Assembly: GCA_963971285.1 (NCBI GenBank)
Contig: OZ020245.1
Coordinates: 25,248,983-25,312,982 of the forward strand
Source of the DNA: Astropecten irregularis
Taxonomy: Eukaryota > Echinodermata > Asteroidea > Paxillosida > Astropectinidae
DNA: 64,000 bases
Direction: 5' to 3'
How positions within the stretch are numbered: the stretch's first letter is position 1; each line of letters starts with the position of its first letter. Under the pieces are notes generated by a model. It was not told the origin of the DNA and did no database searches. It worked only from the letters and a program-made list of their open reading frames with translations. A program made the position numbers and the translations under genes. Shown here in pieces: positions 36,457-46,900 of this stretch.

Positions 36457-36462
36457 AATAAA
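36457..36462 (+). terminator. AATAAA polyadenylation signal, PPP1R36
   Basis: AATAAA lies about 1.45 kb after the PPP1R36 stop codon, in an AT-rich stretch and before the next repeat array. It is the best candidate end of the transcript. Confidence 0.5.
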
Positions 36463-36762
36463 TTGAAACAAATTAAATTGTGTGTATTGTCAGAACTATT
36501 CATTTTATTGGGTCACCTTCCTCCATAACCCAATACTACCCCTTGACACACCTGGCATGCAAAGTTTGAAAACCACTTTAATTAAAAAAAAAAAATAATT
36601 ACTTGGAATACACTAAAAATGTATATGGGTTTCTCAGTTGGTGGATTTTGTATGAGTGGACTTGATGACCTGCAATCAGAAAAGAATTTTGTTTTAATTG
36701 AGCTATTTATAGTGGAAGTATCCCCCCCAATTATGTTGTTTATATTCCTAGCAAAAGTACAC

Positions 36763-37325
36763 ACATTTCAAGCGAGTCGGATTTGATTTTTGGGACCGGG
36801 AACTGTTTTTTTTTTCCCAGTCCCAAAAATCAAATCCGACTCGCTTGAAATATGTCGACATTTCATCTCAACCCGGCCGGAACCAGTTTTTTTTTTCTGA
36901 AAAAGTGGCTCGACCCGACAGGTCCGGACCTGCGAGCCGAACGTCCCGGGTTCAAGACCTGGCCAGAACCGGGTTTTTTTTTCCCGGTCCCAAAAATCAA
37001 ATCCGCTCGCTTGAAATATGTCGAAATTTCATCTCATCTTCAAGTCGGAAAAAGTGGCTCGAGCCGACAGGTCCGGACCTGCGAGCTGAACGTCCTGGGT
37101 TCAAGACCTGGCCGGAACCCGTTTATTTTGTCGCGGTCCCCAGAAAATCAAATCCGACTCGCTTGAATTAAATACGTTGAAATTTCATCTCACCTTGAAG
37201 TCGGAAAAAGTGGCTCGAGCCGACAGGTCCGGACCTGCGAGCCGAACGTCCCGGGTTCAAGACCCGGCCGGAACCGGTTTTTTTTTTCCGGGCCCAAAAA
37301 ATTAAATCCGACTCGCTTGAAATGC
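36763..37325. repeat. Tandem array of ~150-165 bp units with tRNA-like segments
   Basis: The block AAAATCAAATCCGACTCGCTTG recurs near 36828, 36992, 37146 and 37298, and once inverted at 36765-36797. Each unit has AGTGGCTCGAGCCGACAGG, CCGGACCTGCGAGC and CGGGTTCAAGACCCGG, then a T run. The GGTTCAAGACC word fits a Pol III B-box and CCGGG/CCCGG forms a T-like stem; T runs could act as Pol III stops. The array ends about 150 bp before the CCDC32 start codon. Confidence 0.75.
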
Positions 37326-37478
37326 TTGTGCATGGTTGCTATTTCTGATTTTGCATAATTCTGTACACAATGGCGTGCCATACAAGTCCTGCTTCGCAGT
37401 CACTTCGCCCCTGTTCATTTCGCCCCACGTAACATTGCATGGAGATATACACCATTTTCGCACATGGGTCTTTTAAAA

Positions 37479-40400
37479 ATGGCGAACGAAGGAGGCAATT
37501 GCGCTGGAGCATCGGAACGAATTGAAGCCAAATTTGAGGATGATTTCAATCCGTTTGCCGTTGATCAAAATGAAGTGACCACTCCTGTGCAATTGACACT
37601 GAAAGAAACTACTGCATCTGAGCAATCTGAATCTTATCTTGCGTCTTTGGGTAGGTTTTATAGCTCCATGGTTTGAGCATGATTTGGTGGATGAAAAAAC
37701 TCACAATACACATGCCTGGTCCACTTTCTACAGCGCTCGAGGACAAGGTCTTCTTATCAATGGCAGATTTAGAAGGCCCACTTGCTCACGAAGTATTTAA
37801 GCCTTCTAAATCTAGAACTTGTGTATACGTGTAGACCCAGTAACTTCAGCGCCCCAGTTACTGGGTCTAGTATACGTGCAATAATGCATGACATGGACTC
37901 AATGGAGCTGAGCTGTGTAACGTTAGTCAGTGACAAAATCACTGAATCTAAATAATGCTAAGTAATGAATAATGTAATAATCAAATAGGAAAGAATTCCA
38001 CTGATGACCATAATTTGTGCACAACTCTATGGAACCAATAGAGGGCGTTTTGAGCAAGATGGCTGCCGGTATATTGGAAGTGTACAATTTGTAGCCTGTA
38101 AAAAAACCCTGTAAAACTCACTTTTCAGATATGCTACCCAAGTTTTCCACACCTGAGATTGAAGTTCATCATAATTTGTATCCAATAAGTTAACTCTTGG
38201 AGGATATATAATCCTTTTTCCGTAATGGTCATCAGTGGAATTCTTTCCATTAAATATTAGCCTATAACTTTTAAAAAATAACATATTAATCAGCCAGTTA
38301 TGATATTTTTAGGCCTAGGCCTAATTCCACTTTCCAGTCATGTTTGTCTTGTTATTGCTTTTGATTTGTATACATCAGATTTATTCACAGTTGAATTGGA
38401 AGAACTTGAAGTCTAGATCCAGTAACTCCAGGAGCCCTATAGGCCTACTACTACTGAGTAAGAGTACTCCTAATTAACGGTTTTGACATTTTTGGTATGC
38501 AACTGACCACGTTAAGGGAATTATTGTTAATTGTTAATTTAAGGAAGAAGTAATATAAGGCTCCAGTTACTGGATCTAGTTCAAGTCTAGCCTTGGTCAA
38601 GGCGTTATCGTATTCGTACCATGTGCATTATTGTTCACAGTGCTCCCGATCCAATCCCCCGCACGATCCCGTCGCGATCGTTTGCGCGTACAATTAATAT
38701 AATGCACATTAGGCAAACAGCGACCGTGTGAAATATGCAAATTAGGTCTACTGTACGTTGTGCAACATCAACTGCTATAGCTAGACGTCTCGACAGAAAT
38801 GCCATTCATACATTGTTTATGCTTGTATACTGTGCTGTGATTGGACACTGCACACACAATGGCCCGCCCCCACATTTCATATTCGCATACGAGGGCTTCG
38901 CTGGAAATCCGGCAAAAAAGTAAAGAAACACATAAGCTTTCGTCGACGAGTGGTAAAAGGCGTGATAACCAGTAGACCTAATTTGCATATTTCACACGAC
39001 AGCGAGAGGTCGCTGTTTGCCTAATTATATTATTGTACGCGCAAATGATCGTGACGGGATCATGCGGGGGATGGGACTGGGAGCGCTGTGAACAATAATG
39101 CACATGGTACGAATACGATAACACCTTGACGAAGGCTAGTTCAAGTCATGCTTGCTTTCTCGGTTCATGCTTTTGTAACAACTACCGGTATTAACTTAAT
39201 GTTGTCGTTATTTTGGTGCCTGACTACAGATACTTTGAACATATGATCCTGATATCTTGATAACGAACATGGCAGATGAGGAACCGTGCAGCAGTGTTAA
39301 TCTGCAACATCAGTCTGTCAAAGATTTATTTGCAGACAAGAAACCCGTGAAGATCTGTGCACCGATGGTGCGATACTCAAAACTGGCATTCAGAACACTC
39401 GTGAGGGAGTATGGCTGTGACCTAGCATTCACACCCATGATCATGTCTAATAGTTTTGTCAGGTCGATAAAGGCAAGGGACAATGAATTTACTACCAACA
39501 AAGGCGATAGACCACTTATCGTGCAGTTTGCGGCCAAAAATGCTGGTGATCTGGCCGATGCAGCTGAACTGGTCGCTCCCTATGCTGACGGTGTTGACCT
39601 GAATTGCGGCTGCCCACAGAAATGGGCAATGTGTGATGGCTACGGTGCTCATCTCATTAAGAGTCCAGAGCTGATCAGCGACATGGTCCGGCAAACCCAG
39701 GCCAGGGTTGGGAGACCGGACTTCACCACTTCCATCAAGATCCGCCTCCATTCCAATCTTAGAGACACAGTGGATCTCTGCCGGAAGGCGGAGAGTGCCG
39801 GGGTGTCCTGGATTGCAGTTCATGGCAGAACTGCGAGGGAACGAACTGAACCTGCCAATTACGATGCAATCAAACTGATCAAGGAGAATGTAGCCATCCC
39901 TGTGGTTGCAAATGGTGACATCAAGTGTTTAGAAGACGTACAAAGAGTATACGATCAGACAAACGTAGATGGAGTGATGGCCGCCAGGGGCATACTTGAA
40001 AACCCAGCTATGTATGCAGGCTACACCCTAACCCATGCACACTGTGTCCAGAGATGGCTTGACATCTCCTTGTCACTCGGTACCCCGTTCCAGTGCTTCC
40101 ACCATCATCTTATATACATGATGGAGAAGAATATCATGAGAGCAGATAAGAGAGTCTTCAATGTGCTGACAAGCACTACTGCTGTCCTAGATTATCTTGA
40201 GGAAAACTATGGCATCGCTTGCTCACCTCAACTCTGACAGTGTGAGTGAGAGCGAAATTTAATAATGCATTTTTTAAGAAGGGGCAATGTTGTGGGAACC
40301 AAAACGCCCTCACAAAGCAGGGAGGCAGATGGAAACATATTTTTTGCTGTGATGTTTAGTTTGTTCACCTGTTACACAAACGTGTGCTTTGCCTCATAAT

Positions 40401-41226
40401 TTGAAATGTGTGTGCAAGGAGACATTGTTGCATGCAAAGGCAAATGGTCTTGCAGCACAGAACATTGAGATAGGAATTTCAATTTCCAATCCCAAAATTT
40501 CAGTGCAATGAAATTTGCCTATGAATATAAATTTGAGTCATTCGACATGCAGGTGCTTTATGCAATTTTCCATTGGATATTGGTGATTAAAAGTGTTAAA
40601 AGAATAGTTTGTTTGGACATGTACATGTACATCAAAGCTTCAGTCAAAGTACATGTACATGTAAGAAGTTAATAGGTTGGTAAATTACTGTATTCATAGC
40701 TATTGTTTTGATTTATTTTAAAACAGTTTTCGGTGGTTTACTGCAGTTAATCAAAATCAATAACAAACAAACTATGACTGGTGTTACCATATGAATTTCA
40801 GAGTGCATTCGAGACTATCAAATGCAGTCCAATCCAATGTGATGTATGGGATTTTATGCTTACTCAGGTTCTAATTGCTCTTTCTTGTTTGTTTGTTTGT
40901 TTTGTTTTTTGATAGAGGCAAAGCTGAATCGTCTTAAAGGAAGAACTGGCCCGAAAGTCACCTCAAAAGAGATGATGAAGTCCCTACTTCAAAGCAAACA
41001 GGATGCCATGACACGTTTCATATCCGAAGATTCTTCCACGACCACATTGGACTTGTCGGACAGTTCAGAAGAGAGGACTATCAGTGATCTGAAGCGACGG
41101 ATGTTCCCTGAGCAGCCCTTGACCTCAGAGGAGACAGTGTGTCTGTTGGAGAAAGACTGTCTGAATCTGGTTGGGAAGGTAGAGGATGACATCCAACCCA
41201 TACAATCTAATGGATCTTCCTTGTGA
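37479..41226 (+). CDS. CCDC32: Coiled-coil domain-containing protein 32
   Basis: Two coding exons, 37479-37650 and 40916-41226, join in phase 1 to give 160 aa (human 185). Across the junction the protein reads SESYLASLEAKLNRLKG, then VTSKEMMKSLLQSKQDAMTR, which matches the CCDC32 core (EVYLASLEKKLRRIKG...VTSKDMLRTL). A later block SDLKRRMFPEQPLTSEETV fits the human C-terminal half. The acidic FEDDFNPFAV near residues 19-28 is like adaptor-binding peptides. CCDC32 is known as an AP-2 assembly/clathrin-endocytosis cofactor. An in-frame ATG at 37464 would add five residues; the 37479 start is chosen by its AAAATGG context. The single 3.27-kb intron contains the whole DUS4L frame. Confidence 0.85.
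37988..38250. mobile_element. MITE, GAATTCCACTGATGACCAT family
   Basis: Inverted ends GGAAAGAATTCCACTGATG and CATCAGTGGAATTCTTTCC. A reverse-oriented relative lies at 51450-51655. It lies in the CCDC32 intron. Confidence 0.75.
38412..38578. repeat. Foldback repeat (CTAGATCCAGTAACTCC)
   Basis: TCTAGATCCAGTAACTCCAG and GGCTCCAGTTACTGGATCTAG are inverted. A shorter relative with ACCCAGTAACT...AGTTACTGGGT is at 37834-37869. It lies in the CCDC32 intron. Confidence 0.65.
38588..39138. mobile_element. MULE-like foldback element with 9-bp duplication
   Basis: Arms of about 155 bp (38588-38750 and 38972-39138) start TAGCCTTGGTCAAGGCG and TAGCCTTCGTCAAGGTG on opposite strands. GTTCAAGTC is repeated exactly on both sides (38579-38587, 39139-39147), a 9-bp duplication as in Mutator-like elements. 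The element ends only 130 bp before the DUS4L ATG. Confidence 0.8.
39269..40237 (+). CDS. DUS4L: tRNA-dihydrouridine synthase 4-like (20-type)
   Basis: A single uninterrupted frame of 322 aa, full family length. DUS enzymes use FMN and NADPH to reduce uridines in the tRNA D-loop. Visible landmarks: KICAPMVRYSKLAFRTLV (28-45, FMN-site start), the active-site loop DLNCGCPQKWA (110-120) with Cys115 as the catalytic cysteine, SIKIRLH (155-161), HGRTARERTEPA (185-196), VVANGDIK (212-219) and MAARGILENP (237-246). ATG 39269 is used because the frame upstream has no other ATG. A good acceptor CTGACTACAG ends at 39229, so a leader exon may be spliced on. The gene sits on the same strand inside the CCDC32 intron. 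The lack of introns contrasts with multi-exon vertebrate DUS4L. Confidence 0.93.
   Translation: MADEEPCSSVNLQHQSVKDLFADKKPVKICAPMVRYSKLAFRTLVREYGCDLAFTPMIMSNSFVRSIKARDNEFTTNKGDRPLIVQFAAKNAGDLADAAELVAPYADGVDLNCGCPQKWAMCDGYGAHLIKSPELISDMVRQTQARVGRPDFTTSIKIRLHSNLRDTVDLCRKAESAGVSWIAVHGRTARERTEPANYDAIKLIKENVAIPVVANGDIKCLEDVQRVYDQTNVDGVMAARGILENPAMYAGYTLTHAHCVQRWLDISLSLGTPFQCFHHHLIYMMEKNIMRADKRVFNVLTSTTAVLDYLEENYGIACSPQL
40586..40591 (+). terminator. Possible ATTAAA polyadenylation signal, DUS4L
   Basis: ATTAAA, the common variant signal, lies about 350 bp after the DUS4L stop and before the CCDC32 second exon. Confidence 0.3.
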
Positions 41227-41557
41227 CTGTTGGACTAGTACTGTACGTCTTGCTGATTGGCATGGTGACATGCTTAATTGTGATTCCCAATCTGCAGGCT
41301 TAGCTGAACTCGCATCTTGTGGAGTGGATGGCTTGGTGTGAAGTCAGATGATGAGATTCCCAGCCATACATCTCAGTTACTGGGGTAAACATGTACAGTG
41401 TACCTGAATTTTGAATGTCTTCCCAGCAAAGATAATAGAGGATCTTCTTTATAATCCTGGATAGAGCTCTGGTTAGCAGAATTCCAAATGCCTCAAGGTT
41501 GAAAATGTATTTCTAGTCGGTTTTCTTAATTCTAATTCAAGCTTTATTCATTATTAC

Positions 41558-41837
41558 TATACCTCATAAATATTCATGACCTAGAGCCAATTAGTCAATT
41601 CACCATCACGTGCCAGTGGATATATTTGCTGATCACCAGCGAGTAGGCCGGGAATCTCCCAAGGAACTGTTACACATGTATCATCTCACTGCGCATGGAT
41701 CATCTCACTGCGCATCTATCCTAGTTAGCATGCGTGCCCGTGTGTGAACTTCGCCCTACATGAAGTTCACGAAAACGAACGTTTTGCTTCACTTCTCTAT
41801 GAAATTGTGAACAATAAAGAATATTTATGAGGCATAG
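41558..41837. mobile_element. MITE with TA flanks (CCTCATAAATATTC)
   Basis: Inverted ends TACCTCATAAATATTC and TGCCTCATAAATATTC (complement of right end) are each preceded by TA, fitting Tc1/mariner-type insertion. Its right end carries an AATAAA (41813-41818) that could serve CCDC32 as a polyadenylation signal. Confidence 0.65.
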
Positions 41838-41871
41838 TCAAACAAATATCACATGGTTTATTTAGTGTGGA

Positions 41872-41986
41872 CAGTCGATTGTAGCTTCCCTCAGTGTTGT
41901 AAATTGACAAACTAGTTCGCTCGGCTTTGCCTCAGGAACTATAGTTTGTCAATTTGAAACACCTTGGGAACTACAATCGACTGTCT
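41872..41986. repeat. Foldback repeat (GACAGTCGATTGTAG)
   Basis: GACAGTCGATTGTAGCTTCCC is inverted as GGGAACTACAATCGACTGTC; an inner pair is AAATTGACAAACTA and TAGTTTGTCAATTT. Confidence 0.65.
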
Positions 41987-42897
41987 ACCATCAGACCATT
42001 CAATTTTGAATTCCCACTCATGAAACCGAGGTTACATGTACCGGTAAGTCATGGATGCCTTGGAAAAGCTGCTACATGATGTACCGGTAGTTCAGTTACC
42101 CTTTGAAATGTTGAATTTGGGTGCAAAATAGATCATTCTTACAGAAGAAAACAGAAAATTCTCTCTTTTTTTTCTATTCAAAGATTTATTGCAACATTTA
42201 GGAAAGCAAGTATTTATATAATACATAGTAGAAATATAAATGATACTTCAAATCAAATCGTGCAAATTTAGCATTTGGAAAGTTTTATGGATAAATATTG
42301 CTAAAAAGCTGCATAAAATTTTGTACAAGATTTTTGGAGATTTTTTATTATTAACACTGATACAAATTTGCACACTCACATATCAATCAGAACTCAAACA
42401 GTTTTGCATTTGTTGCCAAAGAAATTTTAAAATACTTCATAAATGCAGTAAATTCCCTACAGCTGAGTCAAATGGGAATTTTCAAGGCGTTATAAGCATA
42501 AAACAGTTTTTTTTTTAGAAGTCTTCCTGTAAAAATGTGCCGTTAGATATTCAAATACAGTACAGGTGGGGGTACAAAATATTAAAATTTCTTTATTTGG
42601 AGAGATGGCATATATAAGTCACATTCACATGTGTGTGGGCCGGCCCAGAGATTTGCTGGGTCACTCTACCAGGCTGAGGCACAATTGGTGACGGTGTGCA
42701 TTGTTTAAAATTAAGGTGCAAAGATTGATTAATTTGATTATTTAAAGAACATGTGCAATATAGTACATTTTACCTATCAGCAAGGACACCATCACCATGT
42801 ACATGTATACCGTCACCTGGTCTCTTCAAAGTGGTAGATGGACCCATGAAGTTGAAACCATCCCGCTTGTCTATGTTCAGTCACACTGAACACAAGC

Positions 42898-43155
42898 CTA
42901 AATGCAAAATGTCGATAAGCTATATGTCCCTCGGGTCTGGCCACCTTCAGCTACAAATCGCGGACCCCATAATTTATAATGTTCCTCCTTGAACTTAAAC
43001 TGTTTGGCAGCAGCTCCATTGGTTAAGTACATGCTTTCCAAACTCGGACCTTTTCCCAATCGTGGACAATTTTTGTCCCTTTTGTTATTAGTCCAAGGTT
43101 TGAATGTCACTACAAACTTAGATGCACCAATGGTGAGGAAGCTGCAGACCTTCAT
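42898..43155 (-). other. Unidentified 85-codon frame downstream of STPG4
   Basis: The minus-strand frame starts MKVCSFLTIGASKFVVTF and contains KFKEEHYKLWGPRFVAEGG. Composition looks protein-like and not repeat-like, and the frame has a stop and an ATG. I do not recognise the family. It lies between the STPG4 stop and the possible end of that transcript (TTTATT at 42183), so it could be 3' untranslated sequence, a separate small gene or a pseudogene. Confidence 0.25.
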
Positions 43156-43159
43156 TTTA

Positions 43160-43600
43160 ATAAAAATGAGGAGAGCTGCAAATCACTCTCCTTAAATCAA
43201 CGTAGAGAATTTAGGAGAGTGATTTGCTCTCAATAACAATAATCAAGTTTGAGCTGCAAATCCATCTCCTTAAACCAACATAGGGCCTACTCATACTAGT
43301 GAATAAAGAGAGCAGTTTGCTCTTGCTAAACCAAGTTTTTGCATGTGTCCAGTGTCAGAAAAAGATAAAATTTTGCTTTTCCTGTTGAGAAAGATTATAA
43401 AAAGATAATACTATTTTTGTATTTTCCATAAAAGGTAAAAAATGTCAGCTGGAAAAATGTATGTGATATTTTGAAAAAAAAAGCAGCTCTCCTTAAATTG
43501 TTTACTAAGGAGCTCTTTTTTCGCTCTCCTTGGAAAACATTAAGGAGAGCGGAGGAGAGTGATCACTCTCACTCTCCTGAAAAAACAAGGCCTGAAGCTG
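43160..43600. repeat. GGAGAG-rich foldback repeats
   Basis: GAGAGCTGCAAATCACTCTCC is inverted as GGAGAGTGATTTGCTCTC (43171-43232). A second pair lies at about 43250-43323, and more CTCTCCTTAA and TTAAGGAGAGC arms at 43487-43580. It appears to be a cluster of related hairpin elements. Confidence 0.55.
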
Positions 43601-43954
43601 GTTGGAAAGAAAGGTGTATGCAAGGGTTCAGTATCTAGGTTCTCAGCATTGTGCTTGAATGGTTTCAAGAGGTCCTACTTGCAGTGCATTAATACTTGAA
43701 CAGATTGGAATTGTTTTCAGCCTTTTGCTTTGCAGCAGATTATTATTATTATAGACTTTCATTGGCTGTTTAGGAGCACCATCATACATGTACATAAAGA
43801 AATACTGATATAACAAGTCCAAAATACATTTTGTTTCTTTCATTTATGCTGTCCATCACAATACTAAGAGGTCATATTATAACAAAGTACACTGTATAGT
43901 TTACCGGTATCTGGCTACAGTGACCTTGCTATAACAAGATTAATAATGCAATAT

Positions 43955-46900
43955 TCATAAATTGAATGCACTTGTGAAGAATAACCCATGGTTTCTGCCC
44001 ATCTTTGATATCGTGGCTGGCATCGGTGACTGGAATGTCTTGTCGTATGAACCTGGTCCGGGTACTTTCTGTACAAAAAAACCAAAAATAATGTAAATTG
44101 ATGAAATAATGTAGGCTAGAAACACATGATGATTGTTAAAATTTTGATCCCCAGTTGATGTGTAGTTATTAATATCATAATGTATTTTTGTCATTACTCC
44201 AAGGAATCTGAAACCTTGAGGGTAGTTTTACACCTTTTTTCAAACAAATGCAGATTCATAGGCGAACATATCAAGAAAGATACAGTAACAGTCATCTGTG
44301 AAATTTCCAGTCCCATACTGTGCCCACTTTTTGAGAAAACAGTAAAAAAGCCCATTTTTCGAATCTATTCATAGGAGTTTTGATCTCCCTGAAATCTTCC
44401 TGAGATCAAGACTGTTTTGTTTTTCTTTGGTTGTACTCTTTTCTGGATATTATACAGCATTTCAGGCAGAACAATTGTAACGGTTTGTTTCTACCATCAC
44501 CATCTTTATACCCTGTAAGTTATAGGTAAATCTGTGAAGATTTCTGATTTGGTATGCTTATACCAAAGTATGATAGTACCTTTAAAGGAATAGATCTTTT
44601 GGTCAACACTTACCGTGTGTGATGTTGAAAATCGGGGTGTTTTTGATTTGAAACTGGATGAAATAACGTGCATGGTTTCTGGGATATAAGCCTTGTAACG
44701 ATCCGGCGGAGGGTTCTTTGTCTGTGGAACAATAAAACATTTTACAAAGTTTGTGATTTCATAACAAACTTGGCGTGAAAATTTAGCAATCTTTTTAACA
44801 CATGCTGCGGCCCCGCCCAGGGCATCACAATTGTGATTTTCGCTTGACGTACGTGCACATGCACCGCTTTAGAACATGCTGGGGTGCGTTGCACATTATT
44901 ATTCATTTGGCGGCATTATAAAACGTTTTGTGGCCCCGTTCGACCTGAAGCTGGTTTCATCCTTTGCCATAGAATGAAGGGACATAAGATGGAGTTTAAT
45001 GATTGAATGTGATGTGGCTTATATAGTTCGGAGAAATGAAAACATTTTTGGTCATGGTCGCAAAATTAATGTGCCCCACACTGAAGATCAAGAGAGGTAA
45101 ACTTATATAACTGTAGGCCTACATTGCTCACCTGTAGGATAGAGGGAGATTTTTACTCGATCGTTTTGGAACTAAAACGATTCATATTTGATTTAATGTT
45201 ACTGGTACATTACACTTACCCCTTGGAAATATATCGTCGGGAATCTTTGTGATGCAGATTTAAACATCATGTGTCTGTAAGAAGGAAATGGAAAATAAAA
45301 TAGAAAAAAATTATCCTCTATTGAACTTCACGGAATACCTCGGGCTTTGCAAACAAATATGTCATATACGCCTCAGTACTGATCACCCACGATCGGCGAA
45401 AATGTGGAAGATTTCATTTAGTCTTTACTGTCATGTTGCCGCTGAAACCCCGCGACAAAGCGGTTTGTCGTCCTACCGTGCAGAGTAAAATCTCAACCTT
45501 AGACTGAGTAAACTTTGCCTGATCGTCCGTCACCAGTATCGGTCGTGAATTTCTGCGATGTCTCATGCATCATGCAAAATTCTGCATTATCAACTGATAA
45601 AAATCTGCTAAAAATTTTGCAGGTCATGAAATTTATGACTATAGAATCGGACCCATCATTATATCTTAATGTAGGCATACGTTGTATAAAGCAAATTACT
45701 GTTCTTAAAGACAACATGACATCAACAATCAGACAATACTTACTTGGATGGTTGCTTTTCACAGGTGAGTGATAAATGTTTTTCCATCGGGTATTGTGTC
45801 GGACAAACATTGCACCCCTGCAGGTCCGTAAAGAAAGAGAGAGACAGAGAAAAGTTAGTCAAACTCTAACCTCCTAAATCATCCAGAAAACTGTGTAAAG
45901 AAAAGAAACTAATGGATTGTGGGTGGATATATTACCGTAAGCTTCATGACGGAGCGCTGGCGTTCGGGTTTCCTTGAACTCGGTTCTGCTTGTAACCGGT
46001 CTCCTTTCACGATATGTGCTTGTACAAAACTGTCTTTATGATCGTTGGGATGCCTTGAATACATTTAACTTTCCAACTTCATCTTACAGTAATACATGTA
46101 TACTGATTATACTCTAAACAATGATGTGAGACTATAATCATGGAGGTAGAAATGGCATGTTCCTAACGGTGACGCATTACGTCTGATAACGCAAAACCAG
46201 GACGCGTGCCCAATGCCGGCAATGAGTTTTCTCTTCCTCCATTATGACATATCTGTCGGCGCAAAAGTTTCAGTTGATCAATAGAATTGAAGAACAGGGT
46301 TAATTATAATTTGTGTTTAGGTATTATCATGTTGTGTACCAACCTTATCTTTAACTCCTGGCAGTTCATTCTCAGCTCGTGACGTATTCTTCATTGAGTA
46401 TGTGTATCTCATATGGTCTAAATCGTATACAAGATCGTGTGTGCCGTAGGCTCCTGGTAGTAAGACGGCACCTTTGCGCTGCCTGTCCGCATCCTTCTTG
46501 CGACCTTCGCCTTTGAAGTTGTAAGTGTCCTGTCGCTCTTCAAAGCCCGATAGGAAATCTCGACTCCCATAGGCGCCAGGAATAGGTGTTTCCTGCAGAA
46601 ATAAAAATGACCGCATTCAATTGGCCATAGCATCAGACATGTTCTATCGCCGCATGCATGGGATTGCCATCATCAGCCTCACGAGCTACATGTTCAAATC
46701 CGAGGGGGACTTGGGTTGTAACGTGATTTGTATGGATTTCCTCAATTATTTTCAATCAAAATGGGTCAAAACTAAACGTATTACAAGGGACTCTCGGCGC
46801 CCGCCCGAGTGGCCGGCCGGCAGCACGGCATGGCCGCTTATGGTCACTCTTGAATCCGACGGCCTTCTGACCAATTTTGTTCGAAAAGTACCACAGCAGT

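Noticed and set aside
36845-37171. 108- and 104-residue frames with repeated RPGFKTWPEP-type segments
   Set aside because: They are translations of the tRNA-like tandem array in two frames.
39310-39823. Minus-strand frames across DUS4L
   Set aside because: They are shadows of the conserved plus-strand DUS4L coding sequence.
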